Shown: positions 16,115-26,551 of the stretch, one piece after another
Layout of the letters: each line of letters begins with the position of its first letter
Position numbering within the stretch: position 1 is the first letter of the stretch
Assembly (NCBI RefSeq): GCF_013874595.1
Contig: NZ_CP059431.1
Span: 2,170,001-2,234,000, forward strand
Direction: 5' to 3'
Source of the DNA: Flavobacterium sp. xlx-214
Lineage (GTDB): Bacteria; Bacteroidota; Bacteroidia; Flavobacteriales; Flavobacteriaceae
DNA length: 64,000 nucleotides
The notes under the pieces: model-generated
The model's database searches: none
Told to the model about the DNA's origin: nothing
The model's input: only the letters and a program-made list of their open reading frames with translations
Position numbers and translations under genes: made by a program

Positions 16115-18253
16115 TTGAAAATAAAATTTGCTATGAAAATGAAAACTAATAACAATTCAAAAATTGATCAAATCAATCAACATTTAGTCGATAATACAAA
16201 TAAGGTATTAACTACTAATGATGGAGTTCCAGTATATGATAACAATAACACCTTAAAAGCAGGTAATCGTGGTCCTTCATTGCAACAAGATCATGTTTAT
16301 TTTGACAAATTAATGCATTTTGATCGTGAACGTATACCAGAACGAGTTGTTCATGCAAGGGGTAGTGGTGCGCATGGTGTTTTTGAAATGAGCGATGATT
16401 TGTCGAAATATACTACAGCGCATTTTTTACAGAAAGGTGTTCAAACCCCTGTATTCGTTAGGTTTTCAACTGTGGCGGGATTCAAAGGTTCAACAGATTT
16501 GGCTAGAGATGTTCGTGGATTCAGCGTAAAGTTTTATACGGAAGAAGGAAATTATGATTTGGTTGGAAACAATATTCCTGTATTTTTCATTCAAGATGCT
16601 ATGAATTTTCCAGATTTAGTACATTCAGTGAAACCAGAGCCCCATAATGAAATGCCTCAAGCTGCATCGGCACATGATACTTTCTGGGATTTTATTTCGC
16701 TGATGCCCGAATCGGCGCATATGATTATGTGGGCAATGTCTGATCGTGCAATTCCTAGAAGTTTGCGTATGATGGAAGGTTTTGGTGTACATACTTTTAA
16801 ATTAGTCAACAAAGAGGGTAAAGGAACTTTTGTGAAATTTCACTGGAAACCAAAACTAGGAGTACATGGCGTAGCATGGCAAGAAGCACAGAAAATATCA
16901 GGCTATAACTCTGATTTTCACAGACAAGATTTGTGGGAAGCTATAGATAAAGGAAATTACCCACAGTGGGATTTAGGTGTTCAGTTAATTCCTGAAGAAG
17001 ATGAGGAAAAATACTCGTTTGATATATTAGATCCTACAAAATTGGTTCCAGAAGAATTAATACCTGTACAGATTGTTGGTACTATGACGTTGAATAGAAA
17101 TCCAGAAAATTTCTTCGCAGAAACAGAACAAGCAGCATTTGATCCTGGTCGCTTGGTTCCTGGAATTGATTTTTCTAACGATCCCTTATTACAGGGTCGC
17201 ATTTTTTCCTATATGGATACACAAAACTACCGTTTAGGTGGACCTAATTTCCATGAGTTGCCCATAAATCGCGCTATAAATCAAAAATCCAATAATCAGA
17301 AAGATGGTTTCGGAAGACAAGATATTTTAAAAGGAGATGTAAGTTATTTTCCAAATAGCAAAGCTTCAGGCTGTCCGTATCATGCGATGTTGAAAGGAGA
17401 AACCGGATTTCAATCACACCAAGAACCTATTGATGCTAAAAAGGTTCGCGAGAGAAGTTCTTCGTTTGCCGATCATTTTTCGCAGGCGCGCTTGTTCTTT
17501 CAATCTCAAGCACCACATGAGCAACAGCATATTATCAATGCACTTTCATTTGAATTAAGTAAAGTAAATGATCCGAAAATTCGCGAAAGACAAGTAGCTA
17601 TTTTGAATCAGATTAATAATGATTTGGCTAAAAAGGTAGGAGAAAATTTAAATATAACACCTGCAAAAGAATTAGATGCGTTAACGCTGAAATTTGCAAG
17701 ACAAAATCATCCGGATTATCCTATTCAACCTAAAAAAATGGAATTAGACAAGTCGGTGGCTTTGTCAATGGTTGTTAAAGATGGTGAGGGTACTATAGCA
17801 ACGCGTAAAGTTGCTTTTTTATTAGAAAAAGGAACAACGAAAGCAAGCGTAGATGCTTTAAAAAAAACTTTAGAAGATGAAGGAGCTGAGGCTGTATTGA
17901 TTGCGCCTAACGTGGGTACTTTTAAATTTAACGAAGGTAATACAGAAGAAATACAACACACATACGACACAGAGGCCTCTGTTTGTTACGATGCAGTATA
18001 CACACCAGCTGGTGCTGAAGCAGCTTTACAAAACAATCCAGATTATTTTGCTTTCATTAATGAAGCATTTCGTCATTGTAAGGCATTAGCTTTTGCAAAT
18101 GGTACAGAAGTATTGTTAGAAAAATCTTTTGTAGAAAAAGATAAAGGTGTTGTATTAGAAGTTGAAGATAAAAATTGGGGGGCTAATATGGTAAATGTTA
18201 TGAAAAAACATCGTGTATGGGAACGTGAAGAAAGCAGGAAAGTCCCTATCTAA
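16115..18253 (+). CDS. katE: Large-subunit catalase (clade 2, HPII-like)
   Basis: 712 residues. Decomposes hydrogen peroxide to water and oxygen with haem. The catalytic His is in RVVHARGSGAHG, the Asn in GNNIPVFFIQDAMNFPDLVH, and the haem-ligand Tyr in RIFSYMDTQNYRLGGPNF. About 150 residues at the C-terminus form the class-I-glutaminase-like domain that distinguishes large-subunit catalases (VALSMVVKDGEGTIATRKVAF ...). The start is ambiguous: ATGs at 16115, 16133 and 16139 are in frame, and the conserved part begins around KIDQINQHL. It is probably soluble; I see no signal peptide. Confidence 0.95.
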   Translation: MKIKFAMKMKTNNNSKIDQINQHLVDNTNKVLTTNDGVPVYDNNNTLKAGNRGPSLQQDHVYFDKLMHFDRERIPERVVHARGSGAHGVFEMSDDLSKYTTAHFLQKGVQTPVFVRFSTVAGFKGSTDLARDVRGFSVKFYTEEGNYDLVGNNIPVFFIQDAMNFPDLVHSVKPEPHNEMPQAASAHDTFWDFISLMPESAHMIMWAMSDRAIPRSLRMMEGFGVHTFKLVNKEGKGTFVKFHWKPKLGVHGVAWQEAQKISGYNSDFHRQDLWEAIDKGNYPQWDLGVQLIPEEDEEKYSFDILDPTKLVPEELIPVQIVGTMTLNRNPENFFAETEQAAFDPGRLVPGIDFSNDPLLQGRIFSYMDTQNYRLGGPNFHELPINRAINQKSNNQKDGFGRQDILKGDVSYFPNSKASGCPYHAMLKGETGFQSHQEPIDAKKVRERSSSFADHFSQARLFFQSQAPHEQQHIINALSFELSKVNDPKIRERQVAILNQINNDLAKKVGENLNITPAKELDALTLKFARQNHPDYPIQPKKMELDKSVALSMVVKDGEGTIATRKVAFLLEKGTTKASVDALKKTLEDEGAEAVLIAPNVGTFKFNEGNTEEIQHTYDTEASVCYDAVYTPAGAEAALQNNPDYFAFINEAFRHCKALAFANGTEVLLEKSFVEKDKGVVLEVEDKNWGANMVNVMKKHRVWEREESRKVPI

Positions 18254-18308
18254 TATTTCATGATGTACTATTTCATGTGGTAATGGTATTAATTTAAATG
18301 ATTTTATT

Positions 18309-18536
18309 ATGATTTTACAATTGTCACCTTCAATATATGTTGATACACCTTTAGGAAAAGGGCATTGCATATTTATAATTGATTATGGAATGCATCAAAA
18401 TTCGTGTTGGGTTGTAGTTTTAGAAAAGAATGGTATTGTAAAACATTTTGACACGAACGATATCATTGTCTGTACAAATTTTACCTATCACATTAATGAA
18501 GAAAAAAATTGTTTTGACAAACAACAAAATTATTGA
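18309..18536 (+). CDS. Conserved small hypothetical protein
   Basis: 75 residues. The pattern P.GKGHCIFIIDYGMHQNSCWVV ... NGIVKHFDTNDI resembles a family of short cytoplasmic proteins seen in many bacteria and phages (LAHFxIDYGxEHxxxWxV), of unknown function. It lies 55 bp after katE and ends just before a terminator, so it may share the katE transcript. Confidence 0.65.
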   Translation: MILQLSPSIYVDTPLGKGHCIFIIDYGMHQNSCWVVVLEKNGIVKHFDTNDIIVCTNFTYHINEEKNCFDKQQNY

Positions 18537-18543
18537 GTTTTAT

Positions 18544-18567
18544 AAAAATCCCCAATTGGGGATTTTT
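18544..18567. terminator. Bidirectional hairpin terminator
   Basis: Perfect palindrome of 24 bp: AAAAATCCCC, AATT, GGGGATTTTT. It separates the convergent katE side and the DUF4130 gene. Confidence 0.92.
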
Positions 18568-19328
18568 TATTGTTTTTCAACCAAGTACTTCCAATATCTC
18601 TTCGGTACATGTTGTAAGTGAAGTTTCATGTTTTTGCGCGCTTCAATATTAGTACTTTTAAAATAGCGTTTCCATAGATTTTGAAACAGTTCGTCGCGTT
18701 CGTCTAGAGCAATACTCAAACTTGTAGTACTTAATTCTTTTTGTTCAGAAGCATCTAATGTAATTTCTGAAATTTGATGTTGATTGTAATAAAAGCCGTA
18801 TTTGCGTTTGGCATCATAAATCATCCAATTTTGGTCGGCGTATCGATCTTTAAAAAACTTTAAGATTAAAGGCAATACATTAAAATCGGGTTCAACAATT
18901 GCGTAAAATAAGCCATCGTTGGTTTTACTAAAACGTATGAAAGCTTTCATTCGATGGCGCTCTCTACTCACTTTTTTTAAGGTTTGATGGTAATACAAAA
19001 CCGCTGCATCTCCAAAATTTTGTAACATATTGGTTTGCCCTTTAAAAAGAGCTATTGCGATATAAAAAACAGCTTTCATAGCATCCACATCTTCAGATAA
19101 AAAAGCACGGTAAAAATCGGATGATGTACGCGCGCCGAATTTTTCTTTTAATGCGGTTTGTATGCGCTCGGCTTTATCAACATCGCTAAATATTGATCGT
19201 TCAGGCACAAACATATTGGGTTGATGTAATTTCTCAGGAATTGGAACTGCATCCCATTCTTTCATTTCGAAAGCCTCGAAAATACAACATAAAAACCCCT
19301 TATAACTTCCATCAAAAATATAAATCAT
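18567..19328 (-). CDS. TIGR03915-type putative DNA repair protein (DUF4130)
   Basis: 253 residues. It has the DUF4130 features: the start MIYIFDGSYKGFLCCIFEAF, then RHRMKAFIRFSK, FNVLPLILKFFKDRYADQNWMIYD, and a C-terminal LWKRYFKSTNIEARKNMKLHLQHVPKRYWKYL. In many bacteria this protein is the obligate neighbour of the radical-SAM protein upstream, and the pair is predicted to act in DNA modification or repair; the chemistry is not known to me. Its ATG overlaps the upstream stop by one base (TAATG), so the two are translationally coupled. Confidence 0.9.
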   Translation of the reverse strand: MIYIFDGSYKGFLCCIFEAFEMKEWDAVPIPEKLHQPNMFVPERSIFSDVDKAERIQTALKEKFGARTSSDFYRAFLSEDVDAMKAVFYIAIALFKGQTNMLQNFGDAAVLYYHQTLKKVSRERHRMKAFIRFSKTNDGLFYAIVEPDFNVLPLILKFFKDRYADQNWMIYDAKRKYGFYYNQHQISEITLDASEQKELSTTSLSIALDERDELFQNLWKRYFKSTNIEARKNMKLHLQHVPKRYWKYLVEKQ

Positions 19329-20626
19329 TAGAACAAACTTAGTTGATTTTCAGGAATCGCACTTTTATATTTACTCGATCCCAATTGTAAAATATTTTGT
19401 TTTAACTGCGGCGCATACTGAAAGCCAGGCAACACTTTGGTATCGGCACAAATCATAAAATGTTTTACGCGATTAAAAGCGATTCCCATTTTTTTAATTT
19501 GATATTCACGCAACAAACCAAACTTCCGGGCTTGAATCATTTTCATAGCCGATTGACGACCAACCCCTGGAATTCGAATCAACATTTCATAACTTGCTTT
19601 GTTAACATCAACTGGAAATTGATACAAATTGCGAAGTGCCCAACTTAATTTCGGGTCGATATCTAAATCTAATTCCTGAAATTCAGGGTTTAAAATCTCG
19701 CTTAAATCAAATTTATAAAAGCGCAACAACCAATCGGTTTGATATAATCGGTTTTCACGAATCAAAGGTGGTCGTGTTCCTATTTGTGGTAAGTTTTTAT
19801 TGTCGTTGTTTATTGGAATGTACCCACTGTAATACACGCGTTTTAGATTATAACTTTTGTAAAACTCATTGGCAACCGACATTACCTCAAAATCATTCTC
19901 AGGTGTTGCCCCGATTACCATTTGAGTACTTTGCCCAGCAGGTACAAAAGTGGGCGTATGTTTGATGAGTTTTTTTTCGCTTTGAAACGTTTGAATTTTG
20001 GTGTCGACAAAAGCCAGTGGTTTACGCACAGAATCGTGATCTTTTTCAGGCGCAACCAATTTTAAACCTTTGGATGTAGGCATTTCTAAATTAATACTCA
20101 TACGGTCTACATACAAACCTGCTTCGGTAATTAATTCTTCACTAGCTCCCGGTATGGTTTTTAAATGAATATATCCATTGTAGCGATGTTCTAAACGCAA
20201 TTTTTTTACAATGCGTAACAAGCGTTCCATGGTAAAATCGGCACTTTTAAAAATACCCGAACTTAAAAACAAGCCCTCAATATAATTCCTACGGTAAAAA
20301 TTCATGGTTAAATCTACCACCTCATCAACCGTAAATGCAGCACGTTTTACATCGTTACTTCTACGACTCACACAAAAGGCGCAATCATAAATACAATGGT
20401 TGGTTAAAAGAATTTTTAATAACGATACACATCTACCGTCTTCTGTATAGGTATGACAAATTCCAGAAGAAGATGCATCGCCAATACCTCCCACATTTTT
20501 TCGCTTACTACCGCTAGAACTACAACTTACATCGTATTTAGCAGCATCTGCCAAAATCATCAACTTTTCCTCTATTCTCTCCAAAATATTGTCTATCTGA
20601 ATTTTAAACAAAATTAATACCTTCAA
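19328..20626 (-). CDS. Putative DNA modification/repair radical SAM protein (TIGR03916)
   Basis: 432 residues. The radical-SAM iron-sulfur cluster site is CIYDCAFC (Cys 78, 82, 85; CX3CX2C). The family N-terminus EKLMILADAAKYDVSCSSSGS is present. Around residues 340-370 a helix-hairpin-helix (LIRIPGVGRQSAMKMIQAR) supports DNA binding. The annotated start may be about 15 residues too early; conserved sequence begins near ERIEEKL. First gene of the pair with the DUF4130 protein; the ligase-associated cassette is divergent from it. Confidence 0.92.
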   Translation of the reverse strand: MKVLILFKIQIDNILERIEEKLMILADAAKYDVSCSSSGSKRKNVGGIGDASSSGICHTYTEDGRCVSLLKILLTNHCIYDCAFCVSRRSNDVKRAAFTVDEVVDLTMNFYRRNYIEGLFLSSGIFKSADFTMERLLRIVKKLRLEHRYNGYIHLKTIPGASEELITEAGLYVDRMSINLEMPTSKGLKLVAPEKDHDSVRKPLAFVDTKIQTFQSEKKLIKHTPTFVPAGQSTQMVIGATPENDFEVMSVANEFYKSYNLKRVYYSGYIPINNDNKNLPQIGTRPPLIRENRLYQTDWLLRFYKFDLSEILNPEFQELDLDIDPKLSWALRNLYQFPVDVNKASYEMLIRIPGVGRQSAMKMIQARKFGLLREYQIKKMGIAFNRVKHFMICADTKVLPGFQYAPQLKQNILQLGSSKYKSAIPENQLSLF

Positions 20627-20781
20627 AAATCACTACGTTAAACAAAAACATTTATTTAACGTTTTAATTTTATACTTTAAAAGTATAAAATGCATCTGTC
20701 ATAAGTTGTCGTTTGAAAATTAAATTTTAATACAGCATTTAAATTAAATTGTTTAAATTTATATAGGTTAGCTGTTTCGAT

Positions 20782-21789
20782 ATGAAGATTTTACATTTTA
20801 ATGATAAAGGTATTTACTGTGTTCCGGGCGATTTTTATATTGATCCATGGAAACCTGTAGATAAAGCCTTAATTACGCATGGGCATGCCGATCATGCGCG
20901 CTGGGGAATGAAGTCTTATTTATGTCATCATTTCACCGTTCCTATTTTACATTCGCGTATTGGAAAGGATATTCATGTGAAAGGTATCGGTTATAATGAA
21001 ACGATAACAATAAACGGAGTAAAAGTATCTTTTCATCCGGCGGGACATATTATAGGTTCGGCTCAAATACGATTAGAATACAAAGGAAAAGTTGTAGTTG
21101 TTTCTGGGGATTATAAAGTGCAAGATGATGGCATCTCTACACCTTTTGAACCCATTAAATGTCATGAATTTGTTACAGAAAGCACATTTGGCTTGCCTAT
21201 TTACAATTGGGACAGTATTGCACAACAAAATCAGGCAATGCAAAATTGGGTACTTCATAATCAAGCGCAAGGCAAAACATCAGTATTTGTGGGGTATTCG
21301 TTAGGAAAAGCGCAACGTATCATAAAAGCGCTTAATGAAATTGCGCCTATTTATACGCATTATTCCATTACCAAATTAAATGAAGCTTACGAAAAAGTTG
21401 GTGTACAACTTCCTAATTATACTTCTTTAGATTTTAGAGAAAGTGTAGCACATGTAGATCAATCGGCAGTTATTGTGCCACCCGCTTTGGTAGAATCGAA
21501 AGCATTAAAAAAAATTCCAAATATGGTGTATGCCATTTGTTCTGGATGGATGCAAGTACGTGGTGCACGACGTTGGCGCAGTGCCGATGCTGGTTTTGCG
21601 ATTAGCGACCATGCCGATTGGAATGGATTGGTAACGGCTATTAAAGAAACACAGGCTCAAAAAGTTTATGTTACGCACGGACAAACTGCTGTTTTTGCCA
21701 AATATTTAACCGAACTAGGAATTGAAGCTGTTGAATTACATACCGCCTTTGGAAACGAAGAAGATGAAGAAATACCTGAAAGCGTATGA
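20782..21789 (+). CDS. Ligase-associated DNA exonuclease (MBL fold)
   Basis: 335 residues, metallo-beta-lactamase/beta-CASP-type nuclease. The metal motif is THGHADHARWG near residue 35. Later ligands are in HPAGHIIGSAQI, VSGDYK, SDHADWNGL and VTHGQ. It matches the ligase-associated exonuclease family (TIGR04122) that always sits with a ligase, helicase and phosphoesterase in a predicted DNA-damage-response cassette. It overlaps the ligase start by 4 bp (ATGA). First gene of the four-gene operon. Confidence 0.93.
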   Translation: MKILHFNDKGIYCVPGDFYIDPWKPVDKALITHGHADHARWGMKSYLCHHFTVPILHSRIGKDIHVKGIGYNETITINGVKVSFHPAGHIIGSAQIRLEYKGKVVVVSGDYKVQDDGISTPFEPIKCHEFVTESTFGLPIYNWDSIAQQNQAMQNWVLHNQAQGKTSVFVGYSLGKAQRIIKALNEIAPIYTHYSITKLNEAYEKVGVQLPNYTSLDFRESVAHVDQSAVIVPPALVESKALKKIPNMVYAICSGWMQVRGARRWRSADAGFAISDHADWNGLVTAIKETQAQKVYVTHGQTAVFAKYLTELGIEAVELHTAFGNEEDEEIPESV

Positions 21790-23366
21790 AAGAGTTTGCA
21801 ACATTAATTCAAAATCTCGACAGCACCAACAAAACCACACAGAAACTAGTTGCGATTGAACAGTTTTTAAAAGAAGCTTCGCACGACGATAAACTTTGGT
21901 TTTTAGCCTTGTTTACAGGTAAACGACCGAAACGTGCCGTAACAACTGCGTTGTTAAAGCAATGGGTCCTAGAAGTAACCCAATTACCCGATTGGTTGTT
22001 TGTAGAAAGTTATGCCGCTGTGGGCGATTTGGGTGAAACCATTGCGCTGTTGTTACCCAACTCTGAAGCATCATCAGAGAAATCATTAGCACAATGGATG
22101 GAAGAAATTATTGTGTTAAAAGACCAATCAGACGAAGTAAAGAAAACCTATGTTTTAGCTAGTTGGAAACAATTAAACACCACCGAACGCTTTATTTTCA
22201 ACAAACTATTGGGTGGTAGTTTTCGCGTGGGCGTTTCGTCTAAAACGTTAGTCAATGCCTTAGCTAAATTCTACAAAATAGAAGCTACAGCGGTAACACA
22301 CGCCATTATGGGCGATTGGAAAATGAATGAGGTTGATTTTGATGGCTTGGTTACGGGCCAATTCACAGAAGTGAACAAAAGTCAGCCGTACCCTTTCTGT
22401 TTGGCTTATGCATTAGATAAAAATTTAGAAGATTTAGGTGATAGAGCCGATTGGCAAATTGAATACAAATGGGATGGTATTCGCGCGCAATTGATTAAAC
22501 GTGAGGATGAAATTTTCATCTGGTCGCGCGGTGAAGAATTAGTAAACGATCAATTTCCTGAGATGGTACAGGCGCTAATCGCAATTCCATATGATTTTGT
22601 TATAGATGGTGAACTCTTGGTGGTAAAAGATAACGAAGTTTTCAATTTTTCAGAATTGCAAAAGCGATTGAACCGAAAAACAATTCCAAAGAAAATGCTT
22701 GAGGAGCTTCCGGTAGCTGTTTATGTATACGATGTGTTAGAATGGCAAGGAAAAGACATTCGCTTGCATCCTTTAAAAGAACGAAGAAATGTGCTTGAAA
22801 CTCATTTTTCACCTTTCGTAACCAAACATGTGTATTTATCAGAAATCATACACACAACATCTTGGCAAGGTTTAGATAATTTGCGCCAAAATGCACGCGT
22901 GATAAATAGCGAAGGTTTAATGCTTAAAAATTTAGATTCGCCCTACCATACCGGTAGAAAAAGAGGCGATTGGTGGAAATGGAAAATAGATCCATTAACC
23001 ATTGATGCCGTTTTAATATACGCTCAAAAAGGTAGCGGACGCAGAAGTGGCTATTATACCGATTATACATTTGCAGTAAAAAGCGAGGATAAATTGGTAA
23101 CCATTGCCAAGGCGTATTCGGGCTTAACAGACGTTGAAATACAAGAAGTAAGCAAGTTTGTAAATAAAAATGCAATTGAAAAATTCGGACCTGTACGTAC
23201 CGTAAAACCAGAATTGGTTTTTGAGATTGCTTTTGAAGGTATTGGTTTTAGCAATCGGCATAAGTCGGGCGTTGCGTTGCGTTTTCCTAGAATATTGCGT
23301 TGGCGTAAAGACAAAACAGTTGCAGATATTGATACAATTGAACAAGTGAAACAATTAATTACGTAG
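21786..23366 (+). CDS. ATP-dependent DNA ligase of the ligase-associated cassette
   Basis: 526 residues. An N-terminal helical DNA-binding domain (about 1-200) is followed by the nucleotidyltransferase domain with the adenylated Lys in EYKWDGIRAQ, further motifs VIDGELLV, EGLMLKN and WWKWK, and an OB-fold C-terminus. This is the bacterial ATP-dependent ligase of TIGR04120 type, distinct from the NAD-dependent replicative LigA. Start overlaps the exonuclease stop by 4 bp; the helicase follows after 6 bp. Confidence 0.94.
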   Translation: MKEFATLIQNLDSTNKTTQKLVAIEQFLKEASHDDKLWFLALFTGKRPKRAVTTALLKQWVLEVTQLPDWLFVESYAAVGDLGETIALLLPNSEASSEKSLAQWMEEIIVLKDQSDEVKKTYVLASWKQLNTTERFIFNKLLGGSFRVGVSSKTLVNALAKFYKIEATAVTHAIMGDWKMNEVDFDGLVTGQFTEVNKSQPYPFCLAYALDKNLEDLGDRADWQIEYKWDGIRAQLIKREDEIFIWSRGEELVNDQFPEMVQALIAIPYDFVIDGELLVVKDNEVFNFSELQKRLNRKTIPKKMLEELPVAVYVYDVLEWQGKDIRLHPLKERRNVLETHFSPFVTKHVYLSEIIHTTSWQGLDNLRQNARVINSEGLMLKNLDSPYHTGRKRGDWWKWKIDPLTIDAVLIYAQKGSGRRSGYYTDYTFAVKSEDKLVTIAKAYSGLTDVEIQEVSKFVNKNAIEKFGPVRTVKPELVFEIAFEGIGFSNRHKSGVALRFPRILRWRKDKTVADIDTIEQVKQLIT

Positions 23367-23372
23367 CAATTT

Positions 23373-25832
23373 ATGAGTCGTTTTCAGGAAAGTATTGGTT
23401 TTCAAATGATCAGCAATTGGTTGGCTTTAGATAACAGAGCGCCCTTTGATTTTCAGTTAAAAACATGGCAAGCGTACAGTAAAGGGCACAGTGGAATGGT
23501 TGTTGCACCCACCGGCTTTGGTAAAACGTATGCGGTGTTTTTAGCTGTTTTAATTGATTTTATGAATCATCCTGAAAAAAGTAAAAAAGGATTGAAACTC
23601 ATTTGGATTACCCCGATTCGTTCGCTTGCGAAAGATTTAGCGCGCGCCATGCAAGAAGCTATGGATGACATTGGTTTAGATTGGACAGTTGAAGTGCGTA
23701 ACGGCGATACCGACCCAAAGCAAAAAGCCCGACAAACCAAACAAATGCCCGATATATTAATTGTAACCCCCGAAAGTTTACACCTTTTAATGGCGCAAAA
23801 AAGCAGAGATCAATTCTTTAAAAATTTGCATTGTGTAGCTGTAGATGAATGGCATGAATTGTTAGGAAACAAACGCGGCATAATGATAGAGCTTGCATTG
23901 GCCTATTTACACTATCTAAAAAAAGACCTACGCATTTGGGGCGTTACCGCTACCATTGGCAATATCGATCAGGCAATAGACGTATTATTACCGCATACGA
24001 GTAACAGAACCAAAGTAACATCAAAAGAGAAAAAAATAATTGATATCATTCCTGTTTATCCTGATGAGGTTGAGGTATTACCTTGGGCAGGACATTTAGG
24101 CGCGAAGTTAGTAGACAAAGTAATTCCACTTATTTTAGAAAGTAAATCGACCTTAATTTTTACCAATACGCGCAACCAAAGCGAAATGTGGTATCAATTA
24201 TTATTAAACGCTTATCCCGATTTTGCAGGTCAGTTAGCGTTACACCACGGATCCATTGATTTTGCTTTGCGCCAGTGGATTGAGGAAGCTTTAAGCGACG
24301 GGCAGTTAAAGGCCGTTGTTTGCACCTCATCATTAGATTTAGGTGTTGATTTTAAACCCGTAGATACGGTGATTCAAATAGGATCAAGTAAAGGAATTGC
24401 CCGTTTTTTACAACGTGCAGGAAGGTCGGGGCATTCGCCTTACGAAACGTCTAAAATTTATTTTGTACCTACACATACGTTAGAATTAATTGAAGTTGCC
24501 GCTTTAAAAGAAGCATACAAAAACAAAGTAATTGAAAACCGTGAACCCATGGTAATGACCATTGATGTTTTGGTGCAATTTTTAGTCACCTTGGCTTTAG
24601 GTGGTGGTTTTAAACCCGATGACATAGCACCAATTATTCAACAAACACACGCTTTTCAGTTTTTAACCGAAGACGATTGGAAATGGTGTTTGGCTTTTAT
24701 TACGAAAGGTGGGAAGTTAGGCGAAAATTACGAAGAATTTCATCGCGTAACGGTTAATGATGAAGGATTGTATGTTGTAACCAACAGACGCATTGGTATG
24801 TTACATCGTTTAAATATTGGTGCTATTGTTAGTGATGCCATGTTGCGAGTAAAATATTTATCGGGCGGATATATTGGTATGGTTGAAGAATATTTTGTAA
24901 CAAAGTTAAAAGCTGGCGATAAATTTATTTTGGCAGGTCGTGTGCTGGAATACATCCGAATGAAAGAACTTACGGTATATGTAAAAAACAGTTCAGGTCG
25001 TGCTATTACACCAAGTTGGCTAGGAGGTCGATTGCCTTTAAGTTCCCATTTATCCCATTTTATAAGAGAAAAATTAGCATTAAATACCGAGGCAAAAAAA
25101 TCAGAGAAAGAACTCCGTTTTCTTTTTCCTTTATTCGATAAACAATTAGAACATTCACACATTCCAAAAGAAGACGAGTTTTTAATAGAAAATATTCACA
25201 CGCGCGAAGGACATCATTTGTTTATGTATCCTTTTGAAGGCAGATTGGTACACGAAGTTATGGCAACATTAATTGCGTATCGAATTAGTTTATTGTATCC
25301 AATAAGTTTTACCATCGCAATGAACGATTACGGATTTGAATTGTTTTCAGATAAAGAAATTCCGTTAACCGAAGAACAATTGCGCATCGTTTTAAAGCGC
25401 GATAACTTAATGAGTGATGTAGCAAATAGCATCAACGCCGCCGAAATGGCATTACATAAGTTTAGAGACATAGCGGTTATTTCAGGTTTAGTTATTCAAA
25501 CTTTTCCAGGTGCACAGCGCAATAACAAATCGTTACAAGCGTCATCGAGTATTATTTTTAAAGTTTTAGAAGAACATGAACCCGATCATTTATTGGTACG
25601 CCAAGCGTATGCTGAAGTTTTTAATCAACAACTAGAAGAGGTTCGTTTGCAAGAAGCTTTCGCGCGAATTGAAAAAAGCAAAATAGTTTATATCTTTGCA
25701 AATCAATACACTCCGTTGAGTTTTCCTATAAAAGTAGATAGTTTAAGACAATCGCTTTCGAGTGAAGATTTATCAACAAGAATAGAGCGTATGATTGAAC
25801 GTAACAATAAAAAAAGGAACTTAAAAAAATGA
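23373..25832 (+). CDS. Ligase-associated Lhr-like DEXH helicase
   Basis: 819 residues. SF2 helicase with Walker A APTGFGKT, motif Ia TPIRSLA, motif II VDEWHELLG (DEWH in place of DEXH), VTATIGN, and motif VI QRAGRSGHSPYE, followed by the Lhr-type winged-helix/beta-barrel region and a C-terminal accessory domain. TIGR04121 type; Lhr-core helicases are 3'-5' translocases. It overlaps the phosphoesterase start by 4 bp. Confidence 0.94.
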   Translation: MSRFQESIGFQMISNWLALDNRAPFDFQLKTWQAYSKGHSGMVVAPTGFGKTYAVFLAVLIDFMNHPEKSKKGLKLIWITPIRSLAKDLARAMQEAMDDIGLDWTVEVRNGDTDPKQKARQTKQMPDILIVTPESLHLLMAQKSRDQFFKNLHCVAVDEWHELLGNKRGIMIELALAYLHYLKKDLRIWGVTATIGNIDQAIDVLLPHTSNRTKVTSKEKKIIDIIPVYPDEVEVLPWAGHLGAKLVDKVIPLILESKSTLIFTNTRNQSEMWYQLLLNAYPDFAGQLALHHGSIDFALRQWIEEALSDGQLKAVVCTSSLDLGVDFKPVDTVIQIGSSKGIARFLQRAGRSGHSPYETSKIYFVPTHTLELIEVAALKEAYKNKVIENREPMVMTIDVLVQFLVTLALGGGFKPDDIAPIIQQTHAFQFLTEDDWKWCLAFITKGGKLGENYEEFHRVTVNDEGLYVVTNRRIGMLHRLNIGAIVSDAMLRVKYLSGGYIGMVEEYFVTKLKAGDKFILAGRVLEYIRMKELTVYVKNSSGRAITPSWLGGRLPLSSHLSHFIREKLALNTEAKKSEKELRFLFPLFDKQLEHSHIPKEDEFLIENIHTREGHHLFMYPFEGRLVHEVMATLIAYRISLLYPISFTIAMNDYGFELFSDKEIPLTEEQLRIVLKRDNLMSDVANSINAAEMALHKFRDIAVISGLVIQTFPGAQRNNKSLQASSSIIFKVLEEHEPDHLLVRQAYAEVFNQQLEEVRLQEAFARIEKSKIVYIFANQYTPLSFPIKVDSLRQSLSSEDLSTRIERMIERNNKKRNLKK

Positions 25833-26476
25833 ATATTGTAGCGCATGAAGTACAATTTGGCTCGCATACTTTTATACTCAACAACCAACGCAGTATGTTT
25901 TGGCCCAAACATCAAACGCTTATTCTTTCCGATCTTCATTTAGGAAAAACGGCTCATTTACGTAAAAACGGATTTGCAATTCCATCCTACACCCATACAC
26001 ACGATATCCAACGTTTAAGCGCATTGATTGAACATTATAAAGTGCAACAATTGGTCATTGTTGGCGATATGATTCACGCTAAAAACAACAATGAAGTAAT
26101 AGCGTGGAAACAATTTTGTGAACAACATGCACATGTACGCATTGTTTTGATCAAAGGAAATCACGACCGTTTATCCAATACCTTTCTGCATGATTTAGGA
26201 GTACATCGAATTGAAGAAAGCTGGTTGTTTGATGGTGTTTTTTTTGTACACGAACCTACTTCAGAAAATGAACATCCAACCATATCCGGACATATTCATC
26301 CTGGTGTGCAAGTGCATCTTTTAAAAAACAGCAGAAAAAGTTACCCTTGTTTTGCCTTACACAATAACGTTTTAATACTACCTGCTTTTAGTTTATTTAC
26401 CGGTTTAGACATAAAAACCTTAGATAAAAACGCAAAATTTTATGCCTTTCACCCCGAAGGTTTTTTCTGTTTGTAA
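25829..26476 (+). CDS. pdeM: Ligase-associated DNA damage response endonuclease PdeM
   Basis: 215 residues, calcineurin-like metallophosphoesterase. Metal-binding motifs in order: LSDLHLGKTAHLRK, VGDMIHAKNN, GNHDRLS, GHIHPGVQVH. TIGR04123 type, last gene of the four-gene cassette, starting within the helicase stop (ATGA). The role with the other three is predicted DNA end processing. Confidence 0.93.
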   Translation: MNIVAHEVQFGSHTFILNNQRSMFWPKHQTLILSDLHLGKTAHLRKNGFAIPSYTHTHDIQRLSALIEHYKVQQLVIVGDMIHAKNNNEVIAWKQFCEQHAHVRIVLIKGNHDRLSNTFLHDLGVHRIEESWLFDGVFFVHEPTSENEHPTISGHIHPGVQVHLLKNSRKSYPCFALHNNVLILPAFSLFTGLDIKTLDKNAKFYAFHPEGFFCL

Positions 26477-26551
26477 AGAAAATTAAATTTCTAAAAAACA
26501 ACGTCATTTGTTTGATTTCGAAAGTAAAATCGTTGAAATAATCGTAATTTT